Source: Thiotrichales bacterium 19S3-11 | GTDB lineage: Bacteria; Pseudomonadota; Gammaproteobacteria; Francisellales; Francisellaceae | Assembly (NCBI GenBank): GCA_021713295.1 | Contig: JAKJJU010000004.1 | Span: 52,152 to 116,151, forward strand | Direction of reading: 5' to 3' | Length of the DNA: 64,000 nt | In this document: piece after piece, positions 8,818 through 19,400 of the stretch | Position numbering within the stretch: position 1 is the stretch's first letter | Layout: the number at the start of each line of letters is the position of its first letter | The notes under the pieces: model-generated | Databases searched by the model: none | Seen by the model: only the letters and a program-made list of their open reading frames with translations | Told to the model about the DNA's origin: nothing | Translations under genes and position numbers: made by a program

Positions 8818-9825
8818 TTGCGTTATAGTCATTTTTTAAAAAAACATAGCATCGTATTGATGGCGCTTGTAACGGTTTTAATTATCTTTTTAATTCAATT
8901 TGAGGTTGAGTACGCACGATTTCAATGGAGTTATTATTTAATAAGAATTTGTGTCGGCATTTGTTTGTATTTTATGGGTTATTTTATTAAGGAATTACCT
9001 AATAATAGACCAGAGGCATTTAATCAAGTCTGTTATTATGTATTTACATGGTTTTCATATGCTACTTTTGTCAATCTTATTGGGGCAGGTGGCACAGTTG
9101 ATTTATCATTGGTACCTTTTCCTGTTATTGATCCTTATTTAGTTAAAATCGATCATTTATTAGGTTTTAATGTTATTGATATTATGCACTATACACAAAC
9201 AAATTTGCCTTATTTGCATTCATTTTTATTGCTTGTTTATGGCACAGTGGGTAATGCGGTTAGTATTACCATGATTGCTTTGCCACTGATAAACTGGAAA
9301 AGCTTTGAGCGAGTTTTATTTATTTTCTATTTGTTATTTGCCATGACCTTTGTTTTTTGTAATTTTTTCCCTTCGATTAATCCAGCTTACGGTTATGCTC
9401 ATACGGTCTTTCCTGCCAATGTAACACAAGAAGCACATAATTATATTCAGTTCCGTGATTATAGGGCAATTAATCCAGTTATAGGGGATGTTAGCTGTCC
9501 ATCTTGGCATGTTCTAATTGCATTGCTTGCAATGGTTGGTTGGTGGCCAATTAAGCGCTTTGGTATTCGTTATTTAGGGGTTATTTATACTATTTTGATC
9601 ACAGCAAGTGTATTTGTTACAGGCTGGCATTATTTGGTTGATGTTCTAGGGTCATTCATCTTTATTATTGTTGGGTTCTATGCAGCTAATAAATTGTTTA
9701 AAGAAGTACCTGATTATGATTTTTCTGTTTTAAAGGCATTGATAAAATTAATAAGAGATTATTGGCCTGATCGGCTTAAACTTAAGCAATCAACGCAAAA
9801 AAGCGCTAGCACCTTGCTTAAGTAG
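8818..9825 (+). CDS. PAP2-superfamily membrane phosphatase, copy 2
   Basis: The product (335 residues) is a clear paralogue of the upstream protein. Shared blocks include LVPFPVIDPYLVKIDHLLGFNV, LPLINWKSFERVLF, VSCPSWHV, GWWPIKRFGIRY and TGWHYLVDVLGSF, the last two carrying the active-site histidines and aspartate. Several membrane helices are predicted. The start is a TTG with AGGGGAT eight bases upstream; no better ATG is close by. The last 36 bases overlap the 3' end of hemC, which runs in the opposite direction. The pair is probably one transcription unit acting on related lipid phosphates, but the reaction is not established. Confidence 0.75.
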   Translation: MRYSHFLKKHSIVLMALVTVLIIFLIQFEVEYARFQWSYYLIRICVGICLYFMGYFIKELPNNRPEAFNQVCYYVFTWFSYATFVNLIGAGGTVDLSLVPFPVIDPYLVKIDHLLGFNVIDIMHYTQTNLPYLHSFLLLVYGTVGNAVSITMIALPLINWKSFERVLFIFYLLFAMTFVFCNFFPSINPAYGYAHTVFPANVTQEAHNYIQFRDYRAINPVIGDVSCPSWHVLIALLAMVGWWPIKRFGIRYLGVIYTILITASVFVTGWHYLVDVLGSFIFIIVGFYAANKLFKEVPDYDFSVLKALIKLIRDYWPDRLKLKQSTQKSASTLLK

Positions 9826-10704
9826 AGATTGAGCAACACTCTTGCCTAAATAAACTGGGTCATGCCCTAAAGACTCAGCCTTAATGGCATGAACACCATC
9901 AGCACTAAGTACAATGGCTCGTAATAATAAGTTTTCACCTTCTTCTGTTGCATAAACACCAATAGGGGCATGGCAACTGCCTTGAAGGTGTTCATTACAA
10001 GTGCGTTCTGCTAAAACACAGGCCTGAGTTTTGCGATCATTAATGACAGAAAGCATTTTAATTAGTGATGATCTATCTTTGAGACATTCAACACTAATAA
10101 CACCTTGGCCTTGTGCTGGTAACATTAAATGATCTGGAATAATTTGTTTAATTCTTTCAGAGAGGTTAAGTCGAATTAAGCCAGCATGTGCAAGAATTAA
10201 GGCATCATATTGCTGATCATCAAGCTTGCTCAGTCGCGTATTGACATTACCTCGAATGGGTTTAATGATTAAATCATTCCGATAATTAAGTAATTGAGAT
10301 TGTCTTCTTAAACTGGAAGTACCAACGATTGCACCTTTAGGGAGATTAGCAATGGAGCTATATTGGTTAGAAACAAACGCATCAAATGGACTTTCACGTT
10401 GGCAAAAGCAGGCTAAATGAAAGTCATCAGGTAATTGATAAGGTATGTCTTTTAAAGAGTGTACAGCGATATCAGCTTGATCATTTTTGATAGCTATTTC
10501 TAACTCTTTCATAAACAGCCCCTTACCACCAATATTACTTAATGGCTGTTCTAGACGTTTGTCGCCTTCGGTTTGTAATAAAACAAATTCAATGTCTAAT
10601 TGCGGGTAGTGCTTAAGTAACTGTGTTTTTACATATTCAGACTGCCATAAGGCTAGTGGGCTTTTTCTTGTTGCAATTCTAAGTGTATTTTTTTCTATCA
10701 TCAT
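9790..10704 (-). CDS. hemC: Hydroxymethylbilane synthase
   Basis: This enzyme joins four porphobilinogen units into hydroxymethylbilane in haem synthesis. The 304-residue protein shows the N-terminal LRIATRKSPLALWQ, the substrate-binding arginines in GTSSLRRQSQL and IRGNVNTRLSKLD, and the cofactor-attachment loop LQGSCHAPIG whose cysteine carries the dipyrromethane. It is complete and of normal length. It lies 12 bp downstream of an esterase gene on the same strand and is probably co-transcribed with it. No hemD follows; instead the 3' end overlaps the second PAP2 gene tail-to-tail by 36 bp. Confidence 0.97.
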   Translation of the reverse strand: MMIEKNTLRIATRKSPLALWQSEYVKTQLLKHYPQLDIEFVLLQTEGDKRLEQPLSNIGGKGLFMKELEIAIKNDQADIAVHSLKDIPYQLPDDFHLACFCQRESPFDAFVSNQYSSIANLPKGAIVGTSSLRRQSQLLNYRNDLIIKPIRGNVNTRLSKLDDQQYDALILAHAGLIRLNLSERIKQIIPDHLMLPAQGQGVISVECLKDRSSLIKMLSVINDRKTQACVLAERTCNEHLQGSCHAPIGVYATEEGENLLLRAIVLSADGVHAIKAESLGHDPVYLGKSVAQSLLKQGASAFLR

Positions 10705-10716
10705 TATATCGGATAC

Positions 10717-11397
10717 TTATAAGGTTTCTAATTTAAGCTGAAAGGTTTGACAAATAAAAGCGCGGATCATTTTAATTTCCTCAAGGCAAAGACCATGTTC
10801 TACTTCATAATGATGGAAGGTTGGCTGAAACTGGTAGTCGGTTAATGAATGATATAAGTGCTCACCTGCTTGAATGGGTACAATCGGGTCATATAAACCA
10901 TGGGCAATGGTTATTGGTATGGATTGATTGGTTAGCTGAACATGAGATTTTAATTCATTAAAGCCAGGTAAGTAGGTTGATAAAGCAATTAATCCACCAA
11001 AACGCATAGTTGAAAAAAGCATCGTTAAAGTTGCAATAGCACCGCCTTGTGAGAAGCCAGCTAATATAATATTCTCTGAAGCAACTCCACGATCAATAAC
11101 CTGCTCAATAAGCTGATTCATTTGCGTAATCGAATCACGAATGCCCTCAAAATCAATATGATTATCAATAGAGCCCATATCACGGATATCATACCAGCCA
11201 CGCATCTGATAGCCGCCATTGATCGTAATGGCGCGAATGGGTGCATGAGGAAATATGAATTCAATATCAGCATTAACTGGTAGGTTTAATTCTGGAAGAA
11301 TCGACTCAAAATCATGGCCATCGGCACCAAGACCATGCAGCCAAATAACGGCATATTTTGCCTTATCGCCAATGCGTTTTGTAATATAATCTAACAT
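10717..11397 (-). CDS. Carboxylesterase/phospholipase of the Abhydrolase_2 family
   Basis: The 226-residue protein is a cytoplasmic alpha/beta hydrolase of the acyl-protein thioesterase/carboxylesterase type. It starts with VIWLHGLGADGHDF (oxyanion loop) and carries the nucleophile elbow GFSQGGA (Ser near residue 117), the acid in HGLYDPIVP and the histidine in VEHGLCLEEI. Known members hydrolyse short acyl esters, lysophospholipids or protein thioesters. ATG at 11397 has AGGA seven bases upstream; the GTG one codon earlier is less likely. hemC follows after 12 bp. Confidence 0.92.
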   Translation of the reverse strand: MLDYITKRIGDKAKYAVIWLHGLGADGHDFESILPELNLPVNADIEFIFPHAPIRAITINGGYQMRGWYDIRDMGSIDNHIDFEGIRDSITQMNQLIEQVIDRGVASENIILAGFSQGGAIATLTMLFSTMRFGGLIALSTYLPGFNELKSHVQLTNQSIPITIAHGLYDPIVPIQAGEHLYHSLTDYQFQPTFHHYEVEHGLCLEEIKMIRAFICQTFQLKLETL

Positions 11398-11571
11398 CAC
11401 TTTTCCTAATTACTTTCAAATTCATCAGAGTATTTTTTTAAAGACTAGAGTATAGAGAAAAAAAAATTAAATTGAAATGGCTTAAGTTGACATAAATCGT
11501 TTGCCCTATCTTTATGCTTTGTTGATATAATATAATTTGACTTTAGTTAGAATCATGAGCGTATAAAAAAT

Positions 11572-12165
11572 ATGGAAACGAAAGTAGTTGCTGGATGTAA
11601 AAAGCGAATTATTGTTGGCATTAGTGGTGCCTCTGGGACTATCTATGGCGTTCGTTTGCTTGAAATGTTAAAACAAACCGAATTTGAAAGTCATTTAATC
11701 GTATCAAAAGCGGCTGAACAAGTTAGAAACTATGAAACAGATATAACCTCAACGGCATTAAAGCAATTAGCAGATGTTTGCTATTCAGTTGATGATATTG
11801 CAGCGTGTATCTCTAGTGGCTCCTATCAGACAGAAGGCATGATTATAGCACCTTGTTCGATGCGCTCTCTAGCGGAGATTGCCAATGGTACAACTTCAAA
11901 TTTATTAACGCGTTCTGCCGATGTGATATTAAAAGAACGTAAGCGATTGGTTTTAATGGTGCGTGAATCACCGTTGCATTTAGGCCATATTGAAAATATG
12001 AAGCGCGTAACAGAAATCGGCGCGATTATTGCTCCACCTGTGCCAGCTTTTTATAATAACCCACAGACGATTGATGATTTAGTCAATCATAGTGTAGGGC
12101 GAGTGTTGGACTTATTTAATATTGATAGTGATCGTGTTAAACGATGGAAAGTTGATAATCAGTAA
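11572..12165 (+). CDS. ubiX: Flavin prenyltransferase UbiX
   Basis: UbiX makes the prenylated FMN cofactor used by UbiD in ubiquinone synthesis. The 197-residue protein has the FMN-binding start IIVGISGASGTIYGVRLLE, the IIAPCSMRSLAEIANG segment and the RESPLHLGHIENM segment with the phosphate-binding arginine and catalytic-site residues. Length and motifs are complete. It is transcribed divergently from the esterase-hemC unit, with a 170-bp gap. No ubiD is present in the window. Confidence 0.95.
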   Translation: METKVVAGCKKRIIVGISGASGTIYGVRLLEMLKQTEFESHLIVSKAAEQVRNYETDITSTALKQLADVCYSVDDIAACISSGSYQTEGMIIAPCSMRSLAEIANGTTSNLLTRSADVILKERKRLVLMVRESPLHLGHIENMKRVTEIGAIIAPPVPAFYNNPQTIDDLVNHSVGRVLDLFNIDSDRVKRWKVDNQ

Positions 12166-12222
12166 TCTTTAAAAGAATTTGCTATATTTATATTAGGTTT
12201 ATATAAGTTATAGTGATTTGCT

Positions 12223-13416
12223 ATGCAAAAGATACGTATATTGTCAGTTTTTGGTGGTGGAGTTAGATCTATTTTTCCAGCTATGATTTTAATGGAATTA
12301 GAGAGAAGACTGATTGAAAAATCTAATCGTCAACTTAGGCTTTCTGATTGTTTTGATTTAGTTGCAGGTACTAGTATTGGAGGTTTAATTACAGCATTAA
12401 TTTTAGCCCCTATGGATAAGGATGAAAAACCTTATGCAATGAATCATATCTATGATCTAGTCAAACAAATATTAATTAAGATATTCCTTTTTAATTCGGA
12501 TACGGATGAAAAATTAATTAGAGATCCTGATTATTCATCTCAATGCTTTGGTGACTGTATGGCTGATATTTTTGCACATTTAGAAATCAAAGATTTAGTT
12601 AAGCCATCACTGATTACAGCCTATGAGCCTAATCGTAATTGGTTGGCTTTTTTCAAGTCACATTATGCAAAGTTATTACCGGAATATAATTTTTATATAA
12701 ACGATGCAATTAGTGCTACTTGTGCAATGCCGTTTTACTTTAACCCAGTAGTAACGCGTTCATTTTCAGATAAGATAGTAAGAGCTTATTCATTTATTGA
12801 TATCCTAAAAGATGCAGATCAAAGAAATGAAATCTTATCGATACTTAAACAAAATAAAGTCATCTCAGATAATGGGGAGATTCTTAAAAATCTTGATGAA
12901 TTTAATAACAATACGTTGAGTTTGCCGGCTAACTATGTACTCTATCAAGATAATATTTATGATATATTGCAACGAATACAAAACCCGCAGATGACTTTTC
13001 TAGATGGTGCGTTATTTGCAAATAACCCATCAATGCCCGCATTTATCGAGGCAAATACGATATTCAATCAAGATCAAGCTAAGAGAGAAATCCTATTGGT
13101 TTCCTTAGGCAATGGCAAAAGTCAGATTCATAGGGAATATTCAACGAATATTAATCAAAAATTTGTCTCTCAATTACTTAGTCGTTTATTTTCATGCTCA
13201 GAGAAGTTAGGTCATTTTCAAACGTACCATACTGCTAAAATGCTAGGGTATTCAGATAATTATTATCATTTTACGCCGATAATCGATGCATCTGCAAGTG
13301 ATAAAATTAATGATGTACGAAAGGATAATTTAGCGCTATTAGAGAATATAGCGCTAAACTATATTAATGATATTTCTGAGCATTTAGACTGCCTAGTTGA
13401 TAAGCTTTTGGATTAA
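12223..13416 (+). CDS. Patatin-like phospholipase
   Basis: The 397-residue protein has all patatin elements: an oxyanion loop FGGGVRSIFP at residues 10-19, the nucleophile elbow GTSIGG near residues 49-54, and the dyad aspartate in FLDGALFANNP (DGA rather than the commoner DGG) near residue 263. The family hydrolyses acyl chains from lipids. There is no signal peptide. Bacterial patatins include secreted effectors (ExoU, Legionella VipD types), cyclic-nucleotide-activated defence phospholipases and housekeeping enzymes; sequence alone does not decide among them. Its position beside the giant coiled-coil gene fits an effector-rich spot. The start ATG has no strong ribosome-binding site. Confidence 0.85.
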   Translation: MQKIRILSVFGGGVRSIFPAMILMELERRLIEKSNRQLRLSDCFDLVAGTSIGGLITALILAPMDKDEKPYAMNHIYDLVKQILIKIFLFNSDTDEKLIRDPDYSSQCFGDCMADIFAHLEIKDLVKPSLITAYEPNRNWLAFFKSHYAKLLPEYNFYINDAISATCAMPFYFNPVVTRSFSDKIVRAYSFIDILKDADQRNEILSILKQNKVISDNGEILKNLDEFNNNTLSLPANYVLYQDNIYDILQRIQNPQMTFLDGALFANNPSMPAFIEANTIFNQDQAKREILLVSLGNGKSQIHREYSTNINQKFVSQLLSRLFSCSEKLGHFQTYHTAKMLGYSDNYYHFTPIIDASASDKINDVRKDNLALLENIALNYINDISEHLDCLVDKLLD

Positions 13417-13435
13417 CAAAGATGACTAATTATCT
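13412..13435 (+). repeat. Direct repeat, left copy flanking the giant gene
   Basis: ATTAACAAAGAT, three variable bases, then TAATTATCT. The same 24-base unit with two mismatches occurs in the same orientation at 20888-20911. It overlaps the stop codon region of the patatin gene. The two copies lie outside the two ends of the giant gene. Confidence 0.5.
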
Positions 13436-13461
13436 CCAAAGCAGCCAGAATGAAGAGCGCG

Positions 13462-16400
13462 TTAGGGTGACGGTGCCGATTCTTTTTTCGGGGAAAAGCC
13501 GTTGACTTGTTCAGTTTCTTTCTTATAAAAAATAGCGTTAAATTTTTTATATGATTTAGCTTCAATACCAAAAAAATCAAGTATTTTTGCAAAAAATCCT
13601 TTGTGTTCTTTGAGATCCTCTTGTTGTTTAGCTGTAATCGTAGGTTTTTTTAGTAACGTCTTTTCTCTATTTATTGCAATATTCTCAAAAATAGCAGTAT
13701 CAATTGTTTTAGTAACCTCAACTATTTTATCTTTCTTACTACTATGATTGTTACTGTGTTCATGAAACGTATTTACATCACCTATAATTCCTTTGAATTT
13801 GTCATATTTTTGAGAAATATTATTGATTGAGCTTGCTATTTGCGACTCAATACTCTGACGGCTATTAGTTGTTGTTCGGCATATTGCATCTGCGATGACA
13901 ATACTTTTAAGATCAGTTGACGTAGCTAATGGGCAGCCTCTTTTTTGTACTTTTTCAATATAATTCGTTAAGTTAGTTTTTTGGCTCTGATATGCAGCTG
14001 TATCATTATCATAGCTAGTTTTATACGCGTAAATTTGTCCTTTCATTCTTTTATGGATGGTGTCAAGTTTACTAAATAACTGAGTATCACTTGTTTCAAA
14101 TAAATAATTTAATTGAAGAATAAAGGCAGCAGCGAGTTTTTTATCATCAACAGAATTATTATTCCAAGCATTTATTTTCTTCAAAATAGCATCAAGTGTT
14201 TTCAAATCATCATTAGTGGCGTTATCAAGCGTTGTAGTTATTGTATTGATATTCAAACCAAGCAGCTGTGCATTTTCTTCAATGATTTCTAAATAGGCGT
14301 TTTTAACTAATTGCTTGATGCCTTGATTTGCCTGTTGTAATTTGTTTTGTAAATCAGCTAGATAGACTTCTTTTTTTAGATTATCAAGAATTTGAGCTAC
14401 TGCATATTTATTATTAAATTTATATAATTTTAACTGATTGTCTATTAACTCAAAGCTGCTTGATATGCTTTCAATAATTTGAATGGCCTTATCATTATTA
14501 AAATTAATTGAACCTTCTATATTAATTGCCTTAGCTAAGGAAGAAGCACATGCATTCTTGACTGCGTTATAGTCGTCAAATTTGTCACTAAGGGTGCGAA
14601 ACATTTGAGGATTTTTAATAACAACATTATTAAAATTCTCAAAGGCATAATTTGTAATTGTCTTTTGCTGTTTCAAATCGTCACATACAGCGTTAAAAAA
14701 CTTTTGGTGATCTTTCTTTAGGGCAGTATTTTTGTTTTCCCCTCTTTCATTTGGTTTTATGGTGTTTGTTAATTCATCGTAATTTGCTTTTAATTGTCTT
14801 AACGTAGTGACACCTAATCTATTATCTCTTTGAGTATAGTCACCATTATTACTACGCGTATCAAATTCTGTATCAGAGAATTTTTGATTGTTTGTATTTC
14901 CTATAGCGCCTAATGCAATCTGTATATTTTTACAGTAATTAGCTGCTATTGTATCAAAGCCTGCATTTTTAAAGTCATTGATATTATTAAAGTAACTTTG
15001 GTAGTTTTCATCTGTTAAAAGTGTATGTATCCGATGTAAGGTATGTAAATTAGTACCAATAGAACTAGTTTTATATTCATTAAAATAGCTGATAATTATT
15101 TTTTCAGCACAATAAGTGTTCTGATTGTTATAACCCTTATTACCTTCTATTTTTTTGATTCTTTTATTGATTTCAGTAAGTTGCTCAGATGCTTGGGTTA
15201 ATTTATTCAGATTAAGTGTAAGTGCATTATTTGTATCATCATAAGTCTTGATATACTTTGTGATAAAGTCGTTGACTTGGGTAGTAATCTGATTGTTATT
15301 CAAATTAGTTATTGCTGCTTCTATGTTCGGGAATTTTAAAATACTATCAATTGCGTTATTAAGCTTTTCTGGATCAATATCAGGATTAGCTTCAATTAAG
15401 TTGCAAACTAAAGGAGATAATATTTTTTGAATTTCTGATTGGTTTTGATGAGTTAAACCAATTGCGTTAATTGCCTTAAGAATGCCTTTTAGTTTTTTAT
15501 TATCTTCTTCAATCGCGTTTAAATTACCAGTTGATAAGTTAGTAGTTAGTTGATTTTCATAATGTTGAGTTATTTTTCTTAGTTGGGTGTCTAGAGATTT
15601 AATTTTTGCTATATAATCAGCTTGTTCATATGCTGCATCTAGAGTCTTAAGATTAAGCGCTTTCTCGGTACCATAAGTCTTGATATAGTCTTTGATAAAG
15701 CCGTTGACTTGATTTTCAAAATAATGATTAATTAAGTGTTGAATCTGATTTTGTTTGTCTAGAACGTTGTTAAATGCAATTAATTTAGTTTCAATTTTAT
15801 CAAAGTCAGTTTTTTGATTTTGAATTTCAGTTGCAATTATTCCTTTTAATAAGTTAGCACTACCAGTTTCCTTATTTGATAGCGTGTTAATAGTTTCAAT
15901 TGCTTGAGTTAACTCTTCTATCTTTTTTTTATCTTCATCTATATTAGGCAAATATTTGATTAAAGAGCCTTTAGCAATTGTATTGGCAAGGCTTGGATAG
16001 TCAGAGTTTAATGTTTCAAGAGCAGATGATAGCTTATCAAAGAGGGTATCACTGTTGGTAAATTGTTCAGTTATTTTTTGGTGTGAATTATCATTTATTA
16101 GAAATTCAATGAATTTATTAGTTGTTGTTGAATTGTTAGAATTTAGATGTTTATAGACAGCGTCTAATTGTTCAGTACTGAAATTGGCTCTGAAATTGGA
16201 AACGCTTGAAATAACTTTCTCTACTATAAACTTTTGCTGTTGCTGATTAAGTTTTGCAACTGTTAATACAGCATTAGCAAGGCTATTGGCTTTAGTTAAA
16301 CTCACTTCGTTAACCTCACCCTCAAGGAAGCTCGATATGCTATTTTCTCTCTTATTAATATAATCCAATTGAAATTCCGTGATATTGGCAATTTGAATTA

Positions 16401-19400
16401 CTTTCTCAATTAACGCATTTATTTGATCTGTTTGTGTAGCAAGTTCTGATAAGTTTGTTTCTGGTGTAATTTTGGTATAAATAGTCTTTTTTAAGCTTTC
16501 AATAAATGTAGTAGCTTTAGCCTTTAAAGTGATTGATTGTGGATTTAGCGCATCTGAAATAGCATTTAAGTTATTGATATGCTTTAATTTGGTTTTATCT
16601 GTTAAAATTCCAATTAGAGAATGCTTTTTATAACTTTCAAAGTGGCTAGTGTTATTTTCTATAATAGTAGTATATTTTTTGTATGCATTTACATTAGCTT
16701 CAAGCTCATCAGGTGCGCTAATTTTATCATAGTTTTTTATTATCTCTTGAACTTCGTCTTGACTTAGTTGGCTTTTATTTTCGGTTAAGGTTCTGGCTAA
16801 ATTTCCAATCAACTTTTTTAAATTGCATAACGATTGTTTCTTGTGCTTATCACTGGAGTCGGTAATGATTGCATGACAGCAATTTAATGTCTGTAGAATA
16901 ACAGTATCTTGAAAGTCTTTAGGCACTTGTTTTATGTGGTCATAAATACCTTGTAGTTCGCTATATTCCGTTTGGCTAAAATACTGGCTTATCTTTGATT
17001 GATTTTGCGATTGATTTTGCAAGTTTTCATATATTTCAGCAAGTAACCCAATGCTTTCAATTTTTTTAAGATTATTTAAACAGTTTGGGTCTTGTACAAA
17101 ATAATCAACTATAAATTGAGCATTATCTATGATTGTCTGTTTATTGCTTGCCGTATTTCCATAAATAAGCGCATAAAAATCTAGTAGTTTATCTGCATGT
17201 GTGATGTGATTAGCAAGGTGCTGAGAGTTAGGACTCGCTTTGTCATCCCCATTTAGTATATATTTAACAATTGATGTTTCATTGTAGTTATAAATAGGCG
17301 CTAAAAATGGAAGGTTTCCTTCTTCTAAAAGTATATTTGCTTTAATGGGCTGATTATCTTTAGGAGTTAATTTGCCATCATTTGCAATAGTATAGTATTT
17401 ATCAACTAGCTCTCTATTTTGAAATATTTTTCCTCCAGTATTTATATTTTCAAAAAAAGCTTTGGCTTGAGTTTGGACTGAGAATAACCTGTCTAAAATT
17501 TGTGTAGTTTGCTTCAGCACATCATCTTTGGATTTATCAGAATTTACTATCAAATCATTCAATTCATCTATAAATAATGTTTTATTTTTTTGTTCAATTT
17601 TTGCATTATTAATATAGGTAATAATCTTATCAAAATTTGATTTTATGTCATGATATAACTTTAAATTCTGATTGACACTAGAGAGCTGATTATAGCTTTC
17701 TACGAATACTGGTGCATTTGACAAAATGTATAAAGTATTATCAATTGTTGTTGCAAGATCTTCTAATTGGCACAAAGCATTATTAAACTGAGTGTTAAAA
17801 CCATTAAGATATAAATTCTGATTGCTCTCTTTTATGCTTTTGGTCGCTTTATTTTCTCTAATTTCTTTGATTTTATTTTCAATATCAGAAATTTCAGCAA
17901 TAGTAGTAACTGCGTCATCGTCAAGTGTTGTAGGTTCGTTACTGTCTTGTTTTTTTACAACGGGGAGTTCAAATTTTTTATTTTCTCGATAGTTTTCAAT
18001 CGTCTTAGTTGCATTAATCTGTGCAGATAATTTATTTAATTGACCATCGATATTAATACCATAGTCGCCGCTTAAGTTAATTTTAAGTTCTTGTAGTTCA
18101 CGATCAAGCTTATTCATGCTTTCTACATATGAATTTCGTTGACCTCTAAGCCTGTTTAATGGCGAATTAGCTTTTGACAATTGTGGCTTTAATGCTTCAT
18201 TTTTAATTTTTTGATCTGTTTGTTCAACTAGCCTTTTATAGTGCTGAAGGCGAACAATGGTATCGTGGATTGCATCGATAGTTTTTAAAACTTCATCATT
18301 CTTAATTTCATTTTCGAAGTTTTCTAATTCAGTTATGGCATTTTGAAGCTCACTATCAGCATTTTTTATATCTCTATCTCGCTGTTTTATTAAAGAAGAT
18401 CTTATATTTTGATCCCAGTTTTTTGATAATTCTCTATTACAATCCTTTGTTAATTCTTGTTTTTTTGTTTCAATGTTTGTTATGTTATCTTTTAGCCCTG
18501 TTAATTGAGCATCTGGAATAAGATGGTTCATTGTAGTGTTAATTTTTGCAATTTTATCATCAAGTGCTTTTAACTGTTTTTTGTTCTTAGCTACAGTTAA
18601 AGCGTTAGTTAAATCATCTAAATTAGTGAACCCGGTTAACCTAGTTAATTTAGCTTCAGTCTTTTTTATTTCTGCATCATTTCGCGCTAAGTTTAACTCA
18701 TAAGCTTCCTTTAGCTTAGCTTTTTCTTTCTGATCCGAAGTTTTAAATGACTGGTTAATATAGTTTATATGTATCTGTTTAGCTTCTTCTTTAAGTGTTT
18801 CTATTTTGCTTTTTAGATCAGTTAATGTTACTTCATTTTGGAGTAATGTTACTTCATCTTGACGTAATGTTGTATCTTCTGGGAGTGATGGGAGTAGTTT
18901 TAATTTTTTTAATTCAATCGTTTCTATTGATGCAATTAAATTTGCAATAATTGATTCTTTTATCTCGTTTCCTATTTTAACAATATTATTACTGATCCCC
19001 TCTTCTACAAAATCTAAAAATTCAGGGTAATCTTCTGACTGATTAAGTAATAGTTTTACCAAGCTTTCTTCGCTTTCTTTCTTGTTAGTAGGGTTTGAGT
19101 TTATAAGATCATCATGCTGTTTATTTAGAATTAAAGTTTGATACGTTTGATGTTGTTGAACATAGCCATCAAGGTAACTTTGCAATGTTTCAATATTTTT
19201 AAAGTTGCCAGTATCTAAAAGTGTTACTGTTGGAGTTTGGTTTTTAAAAGCGTAATTAAAGTCATTAATAAATTGAATTTTTTGCTGTCTATCACAACTA
19301 TTCCAAAAGTCGAACATATTTTTAGCAAGCTGTGATGTATCTAATGAAAAATTGCTATTATTTTGATACGAATTAATTAACTCTAACACTTGTGGTGATG

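Noticed and set aside
17000..17040. QNQSQNQS tract in the giant gene as a microsatellite
   Set aside because: It is only a few units long and diverged; the 63-bp tandem repeat is the real repeat.
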